Positions 43,552 through 52,171 of a stretch of DNA of 64,000 nt are shown here, in pieces. Each line of letters starts with the position of its first letter. The stretch's first letter is position 1. The notes beneath the pieces were generated by a model. The model was not told the DNA's origin and did no database searches. It was given only the letters and a program-made list of their open reading frames with translations. This stretch comes from Sphingobacterium gobiense (GTDB taxonomy: Bacteria; Bacteroidota; Bacteroidia; Sphingobacteriales; Sphingobacteriaceae), in contig NZ_PVBS01000001.1 in NCBI RefSeq assembly GCF_002980575.1, positions 186,001-250,000 on the forward strand, read 5' to 3'. The translations under genes were made by a program, and so were the position numbers.

Positions 43552-46500
43552 ATGAGGAAGTTCATATTTTTATTTTTTACCTTTCTTTCTAGCATGTATG
43601 CTATGGGACAGAATCGGCAGGTGACCGGAATTGTAAAGGACGAAGTCGGAATGCCTCTGGCCGGTGCGAGTGTTCGGTTAGCACAATCAACAATAGGTGC
43701 CAGTACAGATGCCGATGGCACGTTTAAATTGACAATTCCCGAAGAAGGGACACACTCACTTGTTGTCGATCTTATGGGATATAAATCGAAGACGATACCT
43801 ATTGAAGGAACTGCCAGTCTTGATATTGTCTTAATAGTTGACGAAGCCTTAGCTTTGGACGAAGTGGTGGCGGTGGGATACGGAAGTGTCCGCAAGAAGG
43901 ATCTTACTGGCGCCGTTGGTTCTGTCGGAGGCAAAGAGCTCCAGGAACGAGGAACGACCTCTGCCATGGAAGCGCTGCAGGGTACTGTGCCAGGAGTTGA
44001 CATCAGTAGTACTTCTACACGCCCGGGCAGAACATTCAATATCCAGATCAGGGGACAAAATTCTATGCAAGGAGGGAATCCTTTGTATATCGTCGACGGT
44101 ATTGCAACCGGTAACATTGATTTTCTAAACCCAGCGGACATCGAGAATATTGATGTGCTAAAAGATGCTTCGTCCACGGCGATATATGGATCAAGGGGGT
44201 CAAATGGTGTTGTGATCGTGACCACCAAGAATGCCGGGAGACCGGGAGATACCCGAACAACGGTAACTTATGATGGTTATTATGGTGTGCGGCAGTTAGC
44301 TAGAATCCCAGATTTTATGGATGGTAGAGAATGGGTCGATTTTCGTACTTCGGCGTTTTATACCTATGCTAACAACCAGTATTCGCTAGGCAATCAGAAT
44401 ACGATCCTACAGAATAGCCCACTATTGGAGTCACGTCTTTATAACGAACAGTACGAGGATTGGTTGGGGCTGGGGACGAAGACAGGGAGACAACAAAACC
44501 ACTATTTGGGAATTGCCGGTGCAGCTGATAAACTGACTTATAATCTTGGTGTGGGCTATCAACAGGAAGTCGGCAACTTTTTGAAAGAAGATCTGAATCG
44601 ATACACGTTGAAACTTTCAGTGGAACATAAAACGTCCGACTATTTTAGTACAGGGGCTAGCATCAATTTTGTGCACGGAATCAATAACTCGGGAAGTCAA
44701 CATGGTTATCGTGACATCTTGCGTATGCCGCCCATTCTGTATGCCTATGACGATAGTGGTAACCTGATCGCACAACCTGGTATCGCGGCGTCCATTCAAG
44801 GTGACGGAAATTTCACGAGTTCGCCGAATCCGTTGAATGAAATTAATAGTGGTACGGAGGAAATCCGTCAATACGATTTACTATCGAATATTTTTGCAGA
44901 ATTGCGCCCGATGGAGAATTTATCTATTCGCAGTACCTTCATGCCACGATTCAGTCGGATGCGGACAGGCCGTTATTATGGTATCGTCCCTGGGACGCGA
45001 AATCAGGATGTGTCGTATCAGGACAATATCGAAAATCTGGAGTGGACCTGGGATAACGTTATCAACTATAATACAGTTATGGGAAATGATCATAAACTAG
45101 ACGTTTCGTTAATTCAAAGTGCTTACAAAACGAGAATTGAAGGTATTCAGGCTGGAGCTAATGATTTACCTTATCCGTCTCAGTGGTACAACCTGTTCAG
45201 TGGTGCGTTTGCCCCAAATCAATCGGGAACATCCTATGCAGAAACAAGTTTACTTTCTTTTGCAGCTCGGGCAAACTATGATTTCAAGGGACGTTACCTA
45301 TTGACAGGGACTGTCCGTTATGATGGTAGCTCCAAGCTACGCAATAAATGGGCTGCATTCCCGTCAATGGCGGCCGCTTGGCGCATTTCAGAAGAGAATT
45401 TTATGCAAACTGCGTCATTCGTCAACGATTTGAAACTACGAGCGAGTCTTGGGTATTCGGGTAATAACAACGGTATTGAGCCGTTTGATAGCCAATTAAC
45501 GCCCCGAACCAATACCGTTATTTGGTATGATTTTAACGGAACCCCGGTGAGAGGCTTTATGTCAGGACCTCCAATTAACCCGGTTATTACTTGGGAAAAG
45601 ACGAGAGAACTAAATGTTGGGGTGGATTTCAGTTTGTTCAATCATCGGGTACGGGGTAACGTTGAGTTTTATGATAAGCTTTCCGACGGTTTATTGATGC
45701 AGCGTACATTGACGATTGAATCGGGTGTGCCTTGGATGATGGACAACATCGGTTCGGTCAGCAACCGTGGTGTGGAAGTCGGGTTGCACACGACGAATAT
45801 CAGCCGCAACGACTGGGAATGGACAACCTCTTTTATGTTCTCCCATAACAAAAACAAGATCCAAAGCCTGTATGGAAAAAAAGAAGACGTAGTGGGGGAG
45901 ACCCGCTTTATAGGACAGCCTATCGAAGTTATCTATGATTATCGGATTACAGGGTTATGGCGCATGGACCAACTGGAGGAAGCGGCTCGATACGGGCAAC
46001 AGCCAGGACAGGCTATTGCGGCCGATACGGACGGTAACGGTCGGATAACACCGGCTGATCGCGTCATATTGGGATCACCTTACCCGGATTGGATCGGTAG
46101 CGTGACATCAAATCTGCGCTATAAAAACTGGGATCTTTCTGTTAACCTATATACACGTCAAGGCGTTTTCGTAGCGGATAGGTTTTTGGAAGAGTTTGGG
46201 CCACAAAATACCCAGCGCGGGCGGCCGAAGATCAGATATGATTATTATATTCCACCAGGTCTTCCACGCTATGATTGGAATAATTGGGATACGCATGCCG
46301 ATGGAAGTCCGAAAGCTGTGTGGGGTGATAGTGGCCAAGGAAATGAAAACGCCAAGTATCCGCATCCACAAAACGTAGGTCCTTACTATGGTAATAATGG
46401 ACGTTATACAGATGCATCTTTTGTCAAAATCAGAAACATTGTGGCGGGATATACTTTGCCTAGCGAAATTGTTTCTAAATGGAAAATGTCCTCGATGCGT

Positions 46501-46638
46501 ATATATGCCAATATTTTGAATCCTTTTGTGTTTACAAAATATGAAGGTTGGGATCCGGAATATGCAACAACGGCGTTGAGCGACGGAAATGGACCAAGTA
46601 ACGTAACGTATCAATTGGGGGTTAATGTCAGATTTTAA
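43552..46638 (+). CDS. SusC/RagA-family TonB-dependent transporter (pair 2)
   Basis: A 1028-residue outer-membrane transporter: signal peptide (FIFLFFTFLSSMYAMGQ), carboxypeptidase-regulatory-like domain (QVTGIVKDEVGMPLAGASVR), TonB box/plug (ALALDEVVAVGYGSVRKKDL, IQIRGQNSMQGGNPLYIVDG, SSTAIYGSRGSNGVVIVTT) and a barrel ending in VTYQLGVNVRF. It has the SusC calcium-like loop TDGNGRITPADR near residue 830. It is a separate lineage from pair 1 by clear sequence difference. SusD follows after 16 bases. The substrate is unknown. Confidence 0.95.
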   Translation: MRKFIFLFFTFLSSMYAMGQNRQVTGIVKDEVGMPLAGASVRLAQSTIGASTDADGTFKLTIPEEGTHSLVVDLMGYKSKTIPIEGTASLDIVLIVDEALALDEVVAVGYGSVRKKDLTGAVGSVGGKELQERGTTSAMEALQGTVPGVDISSTSTRPGRTFNIQIRGQNSMQGGNPLYIVDGIATGNIDFLNPADIENIDVLKDASSTAIYGSRGSNGVVIVTTKNAGRPGDTRTTVTYDGYYGVRQLARIPDFMDGREWVDFRTSAFYTYANNQYSLGNQNTILQNSPLLESRLYNEQYEDWLGLGTKTGRQQNHYLGIAGAADKLTYNLGVGYQQEVGNFLKEDLNRYTLKLSVEHKTSDYFSTGASINFVHGINNSGSQHGYRDILRMPPILYAYDDSGNLIAQPGIAASIQGDGNFTSSPNPLNEINSGTEEIRQYDLLSNIFAELRPMENLSIRSTFMPRFSRMRTGRYYGIVPGTRNQDVSYQDNIENLEWTWDNVINYNTVMGNDHKLDVSLIQSAYKTRIEGIQAGANDLPYPSQWYNLFSGAFAPNQSGTSYAETSLLSFAARANYDFKGRYLLTGTVRYDGSSKLRNKWAAFPSMAAAWRISEENFMQTASFVNDLKLRASLGYSGNNNGIEPFDSQLTPRTNTVIWYDFNGTPVRGFMSGPPINPVITWEKTRELNVGVDFSLFNHRVRGNVEFYDKLSDGLLMQRTLTIESGVPWMMDNIGSVSNRGVEVGLHTTNISRNDWEWTTSFMFSHNKNKIQSLYGKKEDVVGETRFIGQPIEVIYDYRITGLWRMDQLEEAARYGQQPGQAIAADTDGNGRITPADRVILGSPYPDWIGSVTSNLRYKNWDLSVNLYTRQGVFVADRFLEEFGPQNTQRGRPKIRYDYYIPPGLPRYDWNNWDTHADGSPKAVWGDSGQGNENAKYPHPQNVGPYYGNNGRYTDASFVKIRNIVAGYTLPSEIVSKWKMSSMRIYANILNPFVFTKYEGWDPEYATTALSDGNGPSNVTYQLGVNVRF

Positions 46639-46654
46639 ATTAAAAGAGAAAGTG

Positions 46655-48340
46655 ATGAAAAAAACAATATTTGCATTATTGGTCAGTGTGTTTGCTTTGT
46701 CGGGATGTGAAAAGTTTCTCGAAGAAGATAACCGCGGAGGTATTACCAATGAGGAGTTTTATAAAACGGAAGCAGGCTACAAATCTATCGTCAACTCATC
46801 TTATGCTACCTTACGTACAACGTTCGGCCGGCAAGCACCCTGGCTTTTATTGGGGGGTACGGATATCTATCAAATGAACAGAGGATTTGATAACCGTGCT
46901 TTGATGGAATATACGCAGCTTTTTGCGGATAACGGAGATGTATTGACCTTTTATAGAAACTGCTATGAAGCCATACAGAATATCAACGTAGCGATATTTT
47001 ATAACGATATCACCGAAGTAGATGAAGTCCAGCGGAAAACCTGGTTGGCTGAACTGAGATTTTTGCGCGCTTTTTACCACTTCACGTTAATCGAGCAGTT
47101 TGGCGGAATTGTTATCAACGATGAGCCGACCTTGGAGGAGCCACGGCTAAATCTTCCTCGCGCTTCGTTGGCTGAATCCTTCGACTTTGTGATTAGTGAA
47201 ATGGAGGCCGCATTACCGGATTTGGGAAATGACCGCGCAAGAGTGAACCAGGCAGCTGCAAATCATTACCTAGCTAAGGCATATCTAACAAGAGGATGGG
47301 ACTTAGATCAACGTGCTGATTTCGAAAAAGCGCAAGAATATGCAGAGGCAGCAATTGGTGGATATAGCATCAGCATTCCTTACGAAGAGTTATGGTCGCC
47401 ATTGAATGAAATGAATGATGAGGTGCTATTTGCAGTACAATACGACGAAGAATCTATAGGAGATGTCAGTGAGGGAAACAATCAGCAGTCTTTGTTCGGC
47501 CCATATTTGGGTGGGGCGGAGCTGAACCATAAATATATGACCTCGCCGTTGATTCCGGCTTGGAGTTTGCATAACTTTTATGGAGAAAACGACGCCCGAT
47601 ACGACGCAACGTTTATGTTGACGATATATGATCAATATTTTGACTACTATGACGGTAATAAAGATAAAAATGAAATGCTAATCCGAGCCTATTATCCTCG
47701 GGTTTGGGGAAGGGAGTACACATCTGCCGATTCCTTAGCTTGGGTACAAGGAAAGGAACATCAGATTGCTTCTAATTTTCGGTATTATCCCTTTAAATAT
47801 GATGAGCAAGAATACCGGGCTAATTACCAGTTGGATTTCGTGACGCCTGTGATCAAAAAGTTTGACAGTCCGAGTACCCGCGAGATATTTGGCACACATG
47901 TGAGCGTACGGGACATCGTATTGGCACGTAAAGCTGAAACCTATTTTCTTTATGCGGAAGCTAGCATTGGGTTAAACGACTTTGGTACAGCAGAGCAATA
48001 CGTCCAGCACATTTTAGACCGTCCACAAAATGCTAAAGACGGAGGTATGCTTAAGCCATCACAAAGTATCGCCAACGCATCTAACCAAAGCGAAGCATTA
48101 GATGGATTGTTAATAGAAAGTGCGAAAGAGTTTGCAGGAGAATATCTGAGATGGGCTGAACTGAGACGTACTGGAAAACTGAAAGAACTGTGTGGGCGCT
48201 ATAATTTTGACATCCGTCGGGTCGGTGCGGAAGAGGCTTTTCGGGGAACGGATGGACAAGATAAAATCTATCGTCCTATTCCACAAGCGGCAATTGATAT
48301 TAATGAAGCCCAAGTTCTGCAAAATCCTGGCTACAATTAA
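46655..48340 (+). CDS. SusD/RagB-family nutrient-binding lipoprotein (pair 2)
   Basis: About 561 residues with a lipobox (LLVSVFALSGCEKFLEED). SusD features are YKTEAGYKSIVNSSYATLRT, WLAELRFLRAFYHFTLIEQF, AANHYLAKAYLTRG (TPR-like), and near the C-terminus FAGEYLRWAELRRTGKLKEL and the end INEAQVLQNPGYN. The ATG at 46655 (MKKTIFALL) is chosen; the open frame starts 30 bases earlier inside the SusC gene. It works with the upstream SusC in outer-membrane uptake. Confidence 0.94.
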   Translation: MKKTIFALLVSVFALSGCEKFLEEDNRGGITNEEFYKTEAGYKSIVNSSYATLRTTFGRQAPWLLLGGTDIYQMNRGFDNRALMEYTQLFADNGDVLTFYRNCYEAIQNINVAIFYNDITEVDEVQRKTWLAELRFLRAFYHFTLIEQFGGIVINDEPTLEEPRLNLPRASLAESFDFVISEMEAALPDLGNDRARVNQAAANHYLAKAYLTRGWDLDQRADFEKAQEYAEAAIGGYSISIPYEELWSPLNEMNDEVLFAVQYDEESIGDVSEGNNQQSLFGPYLGGAELNHKYMTSPLIPAWSLHNFYGENDARYDATFMLTIYDQYFDYYDGNKDKNEMLIRAYYPRVWGREYTSADSLAWVQGKEHQIASNFRYYPFKYDEQEYRANYQLDFVTPVIKKFDSPSTREIFGTHVSVRDIVLARKAETYFLYAEASIGLNDFGTAEQYVQHILDRPQNAKDGGMLKPSQSIANASNQSEALDGLLIESAKEFAGEYLRWAELRRTGKLKELCGRYNFDIRRVGAEEAFRGTDGQDKIYRPIPQAAIDINEAQVLQNPGYN

Positions 48341-48370
48341 CGGCTATCGGAAAGAAAGCTATTCCGACTT

Positions 48371-48400
48371 AAGTCTCTTTGCTGAAAAGTAAAGAGACTT
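48371..48400 (+). terminator. Terminator after SusD pair 2
   Basis: AAGTCTCTTT (48371-48380) pairs perfectly with AAAGAGACTT (48391-48400), followed by a T-rich stretch. Its right arm touches the stop codon of the convergent XRE gene, so it may serve both. Confidence 0.7.
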
Positions 48401-48911
48401 ATTTCTTTTTTACATAGCGCTTGATGTTGCCCTCCTTAATGTATTCTAGTTCTCCTTCTTTACAGTAACCCGTGAGATAAACGGAGAATTTATTGCTCTC
48501 GCTTCTGTCGGATTCGAGTTTTTCGATAACTTCTGCGACACGTTTAGGCGTATGGAAGAAATCACTGTTATTGACGAGTTCGTCAAGTTTTTTAGTGATA
48601 TCGATTCGACGTTTTGTTGACGGGGGCAATATGTAGAGCGGGGTTAAATCAATATCATTCACAAAAATAGCTTTGGGCTGGATTTTAAGTGCGCGACAAA
48701 TAAGCAAGAAATTATTTAGTGTAGAACCCTTCCCTTTTTCTAAGGCAGAAACGGTGTTGACAGTAAGCCCTGTCATGTTAGCGATGTCGTTCTGCGAGAA
48801 AGACAATGCTTCACGTCGGGCACGAAGTTCGGCACCGATGCTAATAAGTATATCCCCGTTGATGCGTAGCACATCACAAATAGAGTTATTGTTTGCGCAA
48901 ATTTTGTACAA
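48399..48911 (-). CDS. XRE-family transcriptional regulator
   Basis: A helix-turn-helix regulator of up to 170 residues. The HTH lies at IGAELRARREALSFSQNDIA then MTGLTVNTVSALEKGKG, followed by a C-terminal half (PPSTKRRIDITKKLDELVNN, then FHTPKRVAEVIEKLE and SNKFSVYLTGYCKEGELEYI) that may sense a ligand or partner. No ATG precedes the HTH: the start is the TTG at 48911 or the GTG at about 48872. The upstream DNA is shared with the divergent structured transcript at 48.96 kb, so it may regulate that RNA. HU-like and XRE genes are not otherwise linked. Confidence 0.75.
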   Translation of the reverse strand: MYKICANNNSICDVLRINGDILISIGAELRARREALSFSQNDIANMTGLTVNTVSALEKGKGSTLNNFLLICRALKIQPKAIFVNDIDLTPLYILPPSTKRRIDITKKLDELVNNSDFFHTPKRVAEVIEKLESDRSESNKFSVYLTGYCKEGELEYIKEGNIKRYVKKK

Positions 48912-48928
48912 ATAAAGTTTATTAAATA

Positions 48929-48959
48929 TTTGCTTTAAATAGAAAATGTTGTATATTTG
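48929..48959 (+). promoter_or_regulatory. Near-ideal Bacteroidota promoter driving an orphan RNA
   Basis: TTTG (48929-48932), a 19-base spacer, then TATATTTG (48952-48959) match both the -33 and -7 consensus exactly. It is the best promoter match seen in the window, and no protein gene follows. Confidence 0.65.
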
Positions 48960-48962
48960 AAG

Positions 48963-49240
48963 TGTATAGCCAATGTGACGTACATTGCATCCGGATATGG
49001 ATTGTTTCTTTGCGCATGGAGACCGTTAAAAAATAGCAGAAAAGAGATTTATTTAATTGATGGCACACAGCCCGGTATAAAAGGAAGAAGCACATAGGCT
49101 TTCCTACCACTGCGGAAACCAATAAGGTCCCCAACTTACGCAGCCTCGTTACAAAAATCCGCTAAGTATACACGTCATACGGGGCTGTTGTAAGTTGTTA
49201 AAAAAAATAGGGAGCATCGCTCCCTATTTTTTATTTTATA
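48963..49240 (+). ncRNA. Orphan structured transcript, about 275 nt, family not recognised
   Basis: A unit bounded by the strong promoter above and the terminator at 49208-49226. Structure seen: hairpin CAATGT (48971-48976) with ACATTG (48982-48987). A long stem is formed by CAACTTACGCAGCCTCG (49132-49148) with CGGGGCTGTTGTAAGTTG (49180-49197), one bulge and two G-U pairs. A competing 11-of-12 pairing joins ACAGCCCGGTAT (49067-49078) with ATACGGGGCTGT (49177-49188). A six-codon frame (ATG 49060, MAHSPV) overlaps the first competing arm. It does not look like tRNA, tmRNA, RNase P or SRP RNA. Candidate regulatory RNA or attenuator-like switch. Confidence 0.55.
49208..49233 (+). terminator. Bidirectional terminator between the orphan RNA and HU
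   Basis: TAGGGAGC (49208-49215) pairs perfectly with GCTCCCTA (49219-49226). T-runs flank both sides (plus strand T6; minus strand T7), so it can end both the orphan RNA and the HU transcript. Confidence 0.88.
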
Positions 49241-49249
49241 CTATTTATA

Positions 49250-49546
49250 CTATTTTTTCTTTCCTTTTTTAGGAGCATCTACGGCTTCTTTAAGGGCTTT
49301 ACCAGCAGTGAATTTAGGAAGTTTTTTCGCAGCTATTTTGATAGTCGCTCCAGTTTGCGGGTTTCTACCATTTCGAGCAGCACGATCGGATATACCAAAA
49401 GTTCCAAAACCAATTAAAGTAACGTTTTCGCCTTTTGATAAGGATGAAGACACCGCCCCCGTAAAACTGTTGACGGCTTTCTCTGCTTGTGACTGCGTAA
49501 TTCCAGCCTCGCTGGCAATATGCTTAATCAAATCTGTTTTGTTCAT
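49250..49546 (-). CDS. hup: HU-family DNA-binding protein
   Basis: A 98-residue nucleoid protein: [20 protein letters not shown] at the start, the core [20 protein letters not shown], and the DNA-contacting arm [21 protein letters not shown] Lys-rich tail (APKKGKKK) extends the usual 90 residues. It bends and compacts DNA. A -7 box (TATATTTG, minus strand, 49594-49601) lies about 48 bases upstream. The 270 bases beyond are AT-rich and hold nothing else I can identify. Confidence 0.95.
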   Translation of the reverse strand: MNKTDLIKHIASEAGITQSQAEKAVNSFTGAVSSSLSKGENVTLIGFGTFGISDRAARNGRNPQTGATIKIAAKKLPKFTAGKALKEAVDAPKKGKKK

Positions 49547-49818
49547 TATTATTCAAGTTTAAGATTTATAGTGTACGTACCAATTCTATGCCACAAATAT
49601 AAATTTTAGATAACAACATTAACTTTTTATATTCTCGTTTGAAGTATGTGCTAGACATGCTTTTTAACGGTTTATATCCGGTTCTTCTATAGTTGCATAC
49701 TAGGTGTATCCTTACTTTCGATTCGAATATAAATATAATATCGTTTAAACCAAAATTAATGCTTAAAGAATAATAATTTTTTTTCTTTTTCCTGAAAAAT
49801 TAAACTCTTGAAGGAGAA

Positions 49819-50271
49819 CTACATCGTCGATCGCATAAAATCAAATGCTCCCTGTCGTAGATTTATTCCGTATTCGAGATAAGCTTTTAGACAAGCTAAA
49901 AAATTTGCCCATCCCTCCGTTTGGCCTTTTACGCGTTCAATTCCTTCTATGGTATTATCCATTTCGTGTTCAATAACCTTTACAACAGTGGATTGATTAT
50001 CACTTTCCGTCAAAAATATTTCCACAAGTTGATTCTCGAGCCCACCGCTCCAATCAAATGAGATATAGCTGGAGGATGTGATTTCTTTGCCTGTTACAGG
50101 AAAACGCTCAGGAAACTCAGGAAACAACCATTCAACCGTGACACCCTTTTCTAATTTCCCTGTAGCATCTGCTATAAAGTAGCCGTTCATTTTTTCTGGT
50201 TTAATAATCGCATCGAAAACCTCGGCAATAGGTTTTTGTATTTGAATTTTGGCTGTGGCAGTAAGTTTCAT
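49819..50271 (-). CDS. SRPBCC (AHSA1-like) domain protein
   Basis: A 150-residue helix-grip fold protein: KIQIQKPIAEVFDAIIKPEK (first strand and helix), VEWLFPEFPERFPVTGKEI, ISFDWSGG, and the last long helix EGWANFLACLKAYLEYGINL. It is of the activator-of-Hsp90/START-like type that binds small hydrophobic ligands; the actual role is unknown. It lies 18 bases downstream of the VOC gene on the same strand, a pair often found together. Confidence 0.87.
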   Translation of the reverse strand: MKLTATAKIQIQKPIAEVFDAIIKPEKMNGYFIADATGKLEKGVTVEWLFPEFPERFPVTGKEITSSSYISFDWSGGLENQLVEIFLTESDNQSTVVKVIEHEMDNTIEGIERVKGQTEGWANFLACLKAYLEYGINLRQGAFDFMRSTM

Positions 50272-50289
50272 AAAAGCGTTTATTAATTG

Positions 50290-50730
50290 CTACATTGCTT
50301 TATTGCCTTCATAGTGAATCATCCAAGCGATACCAAACTGATCCACGAAAGAAGAAAACAACTCCGCAAAAAATGTTTCTCCTAAATCCATTTCCATTGT
50401 TTGCGCATTTACGCTGAGTTTATCATGTAGCATCTGAGCTTGTTCTGGCGAGTCGGTGTCCAACATAATATAGTTGGAGGTGCCAAACACTGCTTTCTGA
50501 CCAAAACTCTCGATGCAGTCTGAGCCCATAATCATGGCATGTTCATTAATCCGTAGAGCCGTATGCATGATTTTGTTTCTATCTGTTTCGGGAACCGTAA
50601 AATTGGGGTCCGCCGGCATATCTCCAAATCGGTGAATCCCTAGAAATGGACCACCAAAAACAGTTTGGTAAAACTGAAAAGCTTCCTCGCAGTTTCCATT
50701 AAAGTTAAGGTAAGCGTGTAGTTTTGTCAT
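50290..50730 (-). CDS. VOC-family protein, PhnB-like
   Basis: A 146-residue glyoxalase-fold protein: LHAYLNFNGNCEEAFQFYQT (start of the first beta-alpha-beta unit), GDMPADPNFTVPETDRNKIM, and FAELFSSFVDQFGIAWMIHY at the end. It belongs to the PhnB/3-demethylubiquinone-methyltransferase-like group, whose members are mostly of unknown substrate. Probable operon with the SRPBCC gene. Confidence 0.88.
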   Translation of the reverse strand: MTKLHAYLNFNGNCEEAFQFYQTVFGGPFLGIHRFGDMPADPNFTVPETDRNKIMHTALRINEHAMIMGSDCIESFGQKAVFGTSNYIMLDTDSPEQAQMLHDKLSVNAQTMEMDLGETFFAELFSSFVDQFGIAWMIHYEGNKAM

Positions 50731-50907
50731 GATATTATTATTATAGGTGAGATATTATAAATTATCTTTTTGTTGTGACTTTATTGCTTTCTTATGTAGT
50801 CAAATATAAAAGGCTCAAAGAAGGAATGTCTTATCATAAGACAAGAAAAGAATGCGATAGCAGTAAGGATTTGAGGCGGGCCATATGTGCCTGCCTCAAA
50901 TCTACTT

Positions 50908-51987
50908 TTAAAATGTGACCGGCTTGCCGGTATTTAAGCCGTTGTTTTTTGCTAATACACCGCACAAATGGAATAGTAAACGTGCTCCCACGTTTCCATC
51001 CCATTCATCGGTTTCGCCCGGTGCCACTTCGACCAAGTCAACTCCGACGATATGCTTGCCGGAATTAGCTAACGCACTCAGCATATAAGTCACCTGCTCG
51101 TATGATAGCCCTCCTGGTACGGGTGTTCCGGTGTTTGGACAATACCAACGATACAATGCATCAATATCAAAACTCACGGCAACATGGTGAGGAAGCAAAT
51201 CGATTATTTCATTTACTTGTTGTTGCCATGATTGGCCTTCAAATTGTCTTGCTTTGAGATCTGTGTCTGTAAAAACATGTATTTTGGCAGAGGATTTCGC
51301 AATAGAAACCTCTTGTTCACAAAAATCACGTATTCCCACTTGGATCAATTTGCTGACCTGAGGCAATTGAATAGCATTGTACATAATAGAGGCATGTGAA
51401 TAGGTAAATCCTTCATAGGCAACGCGTAGGTCCATGTGAGCATCAAAATGAAGAATCCCGAAATTATCGTATTTATCTGCTAACGCACGGTAATAGCCCA
51501 AAGGGGTAGAGTGATCACCTCCAAGTAGGACGACCCTTTTTCCTTTTGCTAGCCAATTTGACACACGCTCATGTAGAGCTTTGTTCAGGGTCTCACAAGC
51601 TTCATTGATAATAGCCAAATCTGCCTGTAAACCTGGGGTTTGTTTAATATCTTTCCCCGCTTCTAATGCTTCAATAACGGGCTGCGCTAACTTTTTATAT
51701 CGTTTGCTGTTGGCTAACCATTGTTCGGGTGCTTGGTCCATGTAGATGCCGAGTTTCCATAAATCGGGAAATTCCTGATGAAGTAAATCTACTTGGAAAG
51801 ATGCTTCCATAATAGCTTCTGGACCTAATGATGCCCCTTCGCCGTAGCTTACGGTTACTTCCCAAGGTACAGGTACGACGATAATTTCGCTTTCGTCGGC
51901 AGTAAACGGTAGGCCATAAATGCTGGCATCAGCTAATCCTGGCTGCGACGGATCAAAATCTGCTATTTTCTGTTCTTTTGTAGACAT
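50908..51987 (-). CDS. Arginase/agmatinase-family ureohydrolase
   Basis: A 359-residue ureohydrolase with all manganese-binding motifs: VVLLGGDHSTPLG, ILHFDAHMDLR and VAVSFDIDALYRWYCPNTGT followed by PVPGGLSY. The family hydrolyses guanidino or formimino compounds (agmatine, arginine, formiminoglutamate). The long N-terminal part and insert (residues ~60-140) are as in the Bacteroidota agmatinase/formimidoylglutamase group; the exact substrate is undecided. It is a single gene, divergent from the Ppx/GppA gene. Confidence 0.88.
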   Translation of the reverse strand: MSTKEQKIADFDPSQPGLADASIYGLPFTADESEIIVVPVPWEVTVSYGEGASLGPEAIMEASFQVDLLHQEFPDLWKLGIYMDQAPEQWLANSKRYKKLAQPVIEALEAGKDIKQTPGLQADLAIINEACETLNKALHERVSNWLAKGKRVVLLGGDHSTPLGYYRALADKYDNFGILHFDAHMDLRVAYEGFTYSHASIMYNAIQLPQVSKLIQVGIRDFCEQEVSIAKSSAKIHVFTDTDLKARQFEGQSWQQQVNEIIDLLPHHVAVSFDIDALYRWYCPNTGTPVPGGLSYEQVTYMLSALANSGKHIVGVDLVEVAPGETDEWDGNVGARLLFHLCGVLAKNNGLNTGKPVTF

Positions 51988-52171
51988 GGTAATGTTCTGA
52001 TTTTCTTGTAAAGATAATAGAAAGTTTTTTCCTCGGATTCGGGGAAAAGATATTTTTTATTGATGTGTTTAAAAAACAAAATAGATACATTAACTTAACA
52101 ACATATTAATATTGTATTTAGTAATATTGTACATTATTAAATCATAATCGACACCATCAAAATTATCATCT

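Noticed and set aside
43536..44228. 230-codon frame antisense to the second SusC
   Set aside because: A shadow frame over the conserved plug domain; no independent signals.
46147..46749. 200-codon frame antisense to the SusC/SusD junction
   Set aside because: A shadow frame across two real genes; no promoter or family resemblance.
49060..49080. Six-codon leader peptide (MAHSPV) in the orphan RNA
   Set aside because: Too short to support; no run of regulatory codons and no ribosome site. Kept only as a note.
49132..49197. Long inverted repeat considered as an integron attC site or a tRNA
   Set aside because: The ends do not fit the attC core patterns RYYYAAC/GTTRRRY, no integrase is near, and there is no T-loop or anticodon arm.
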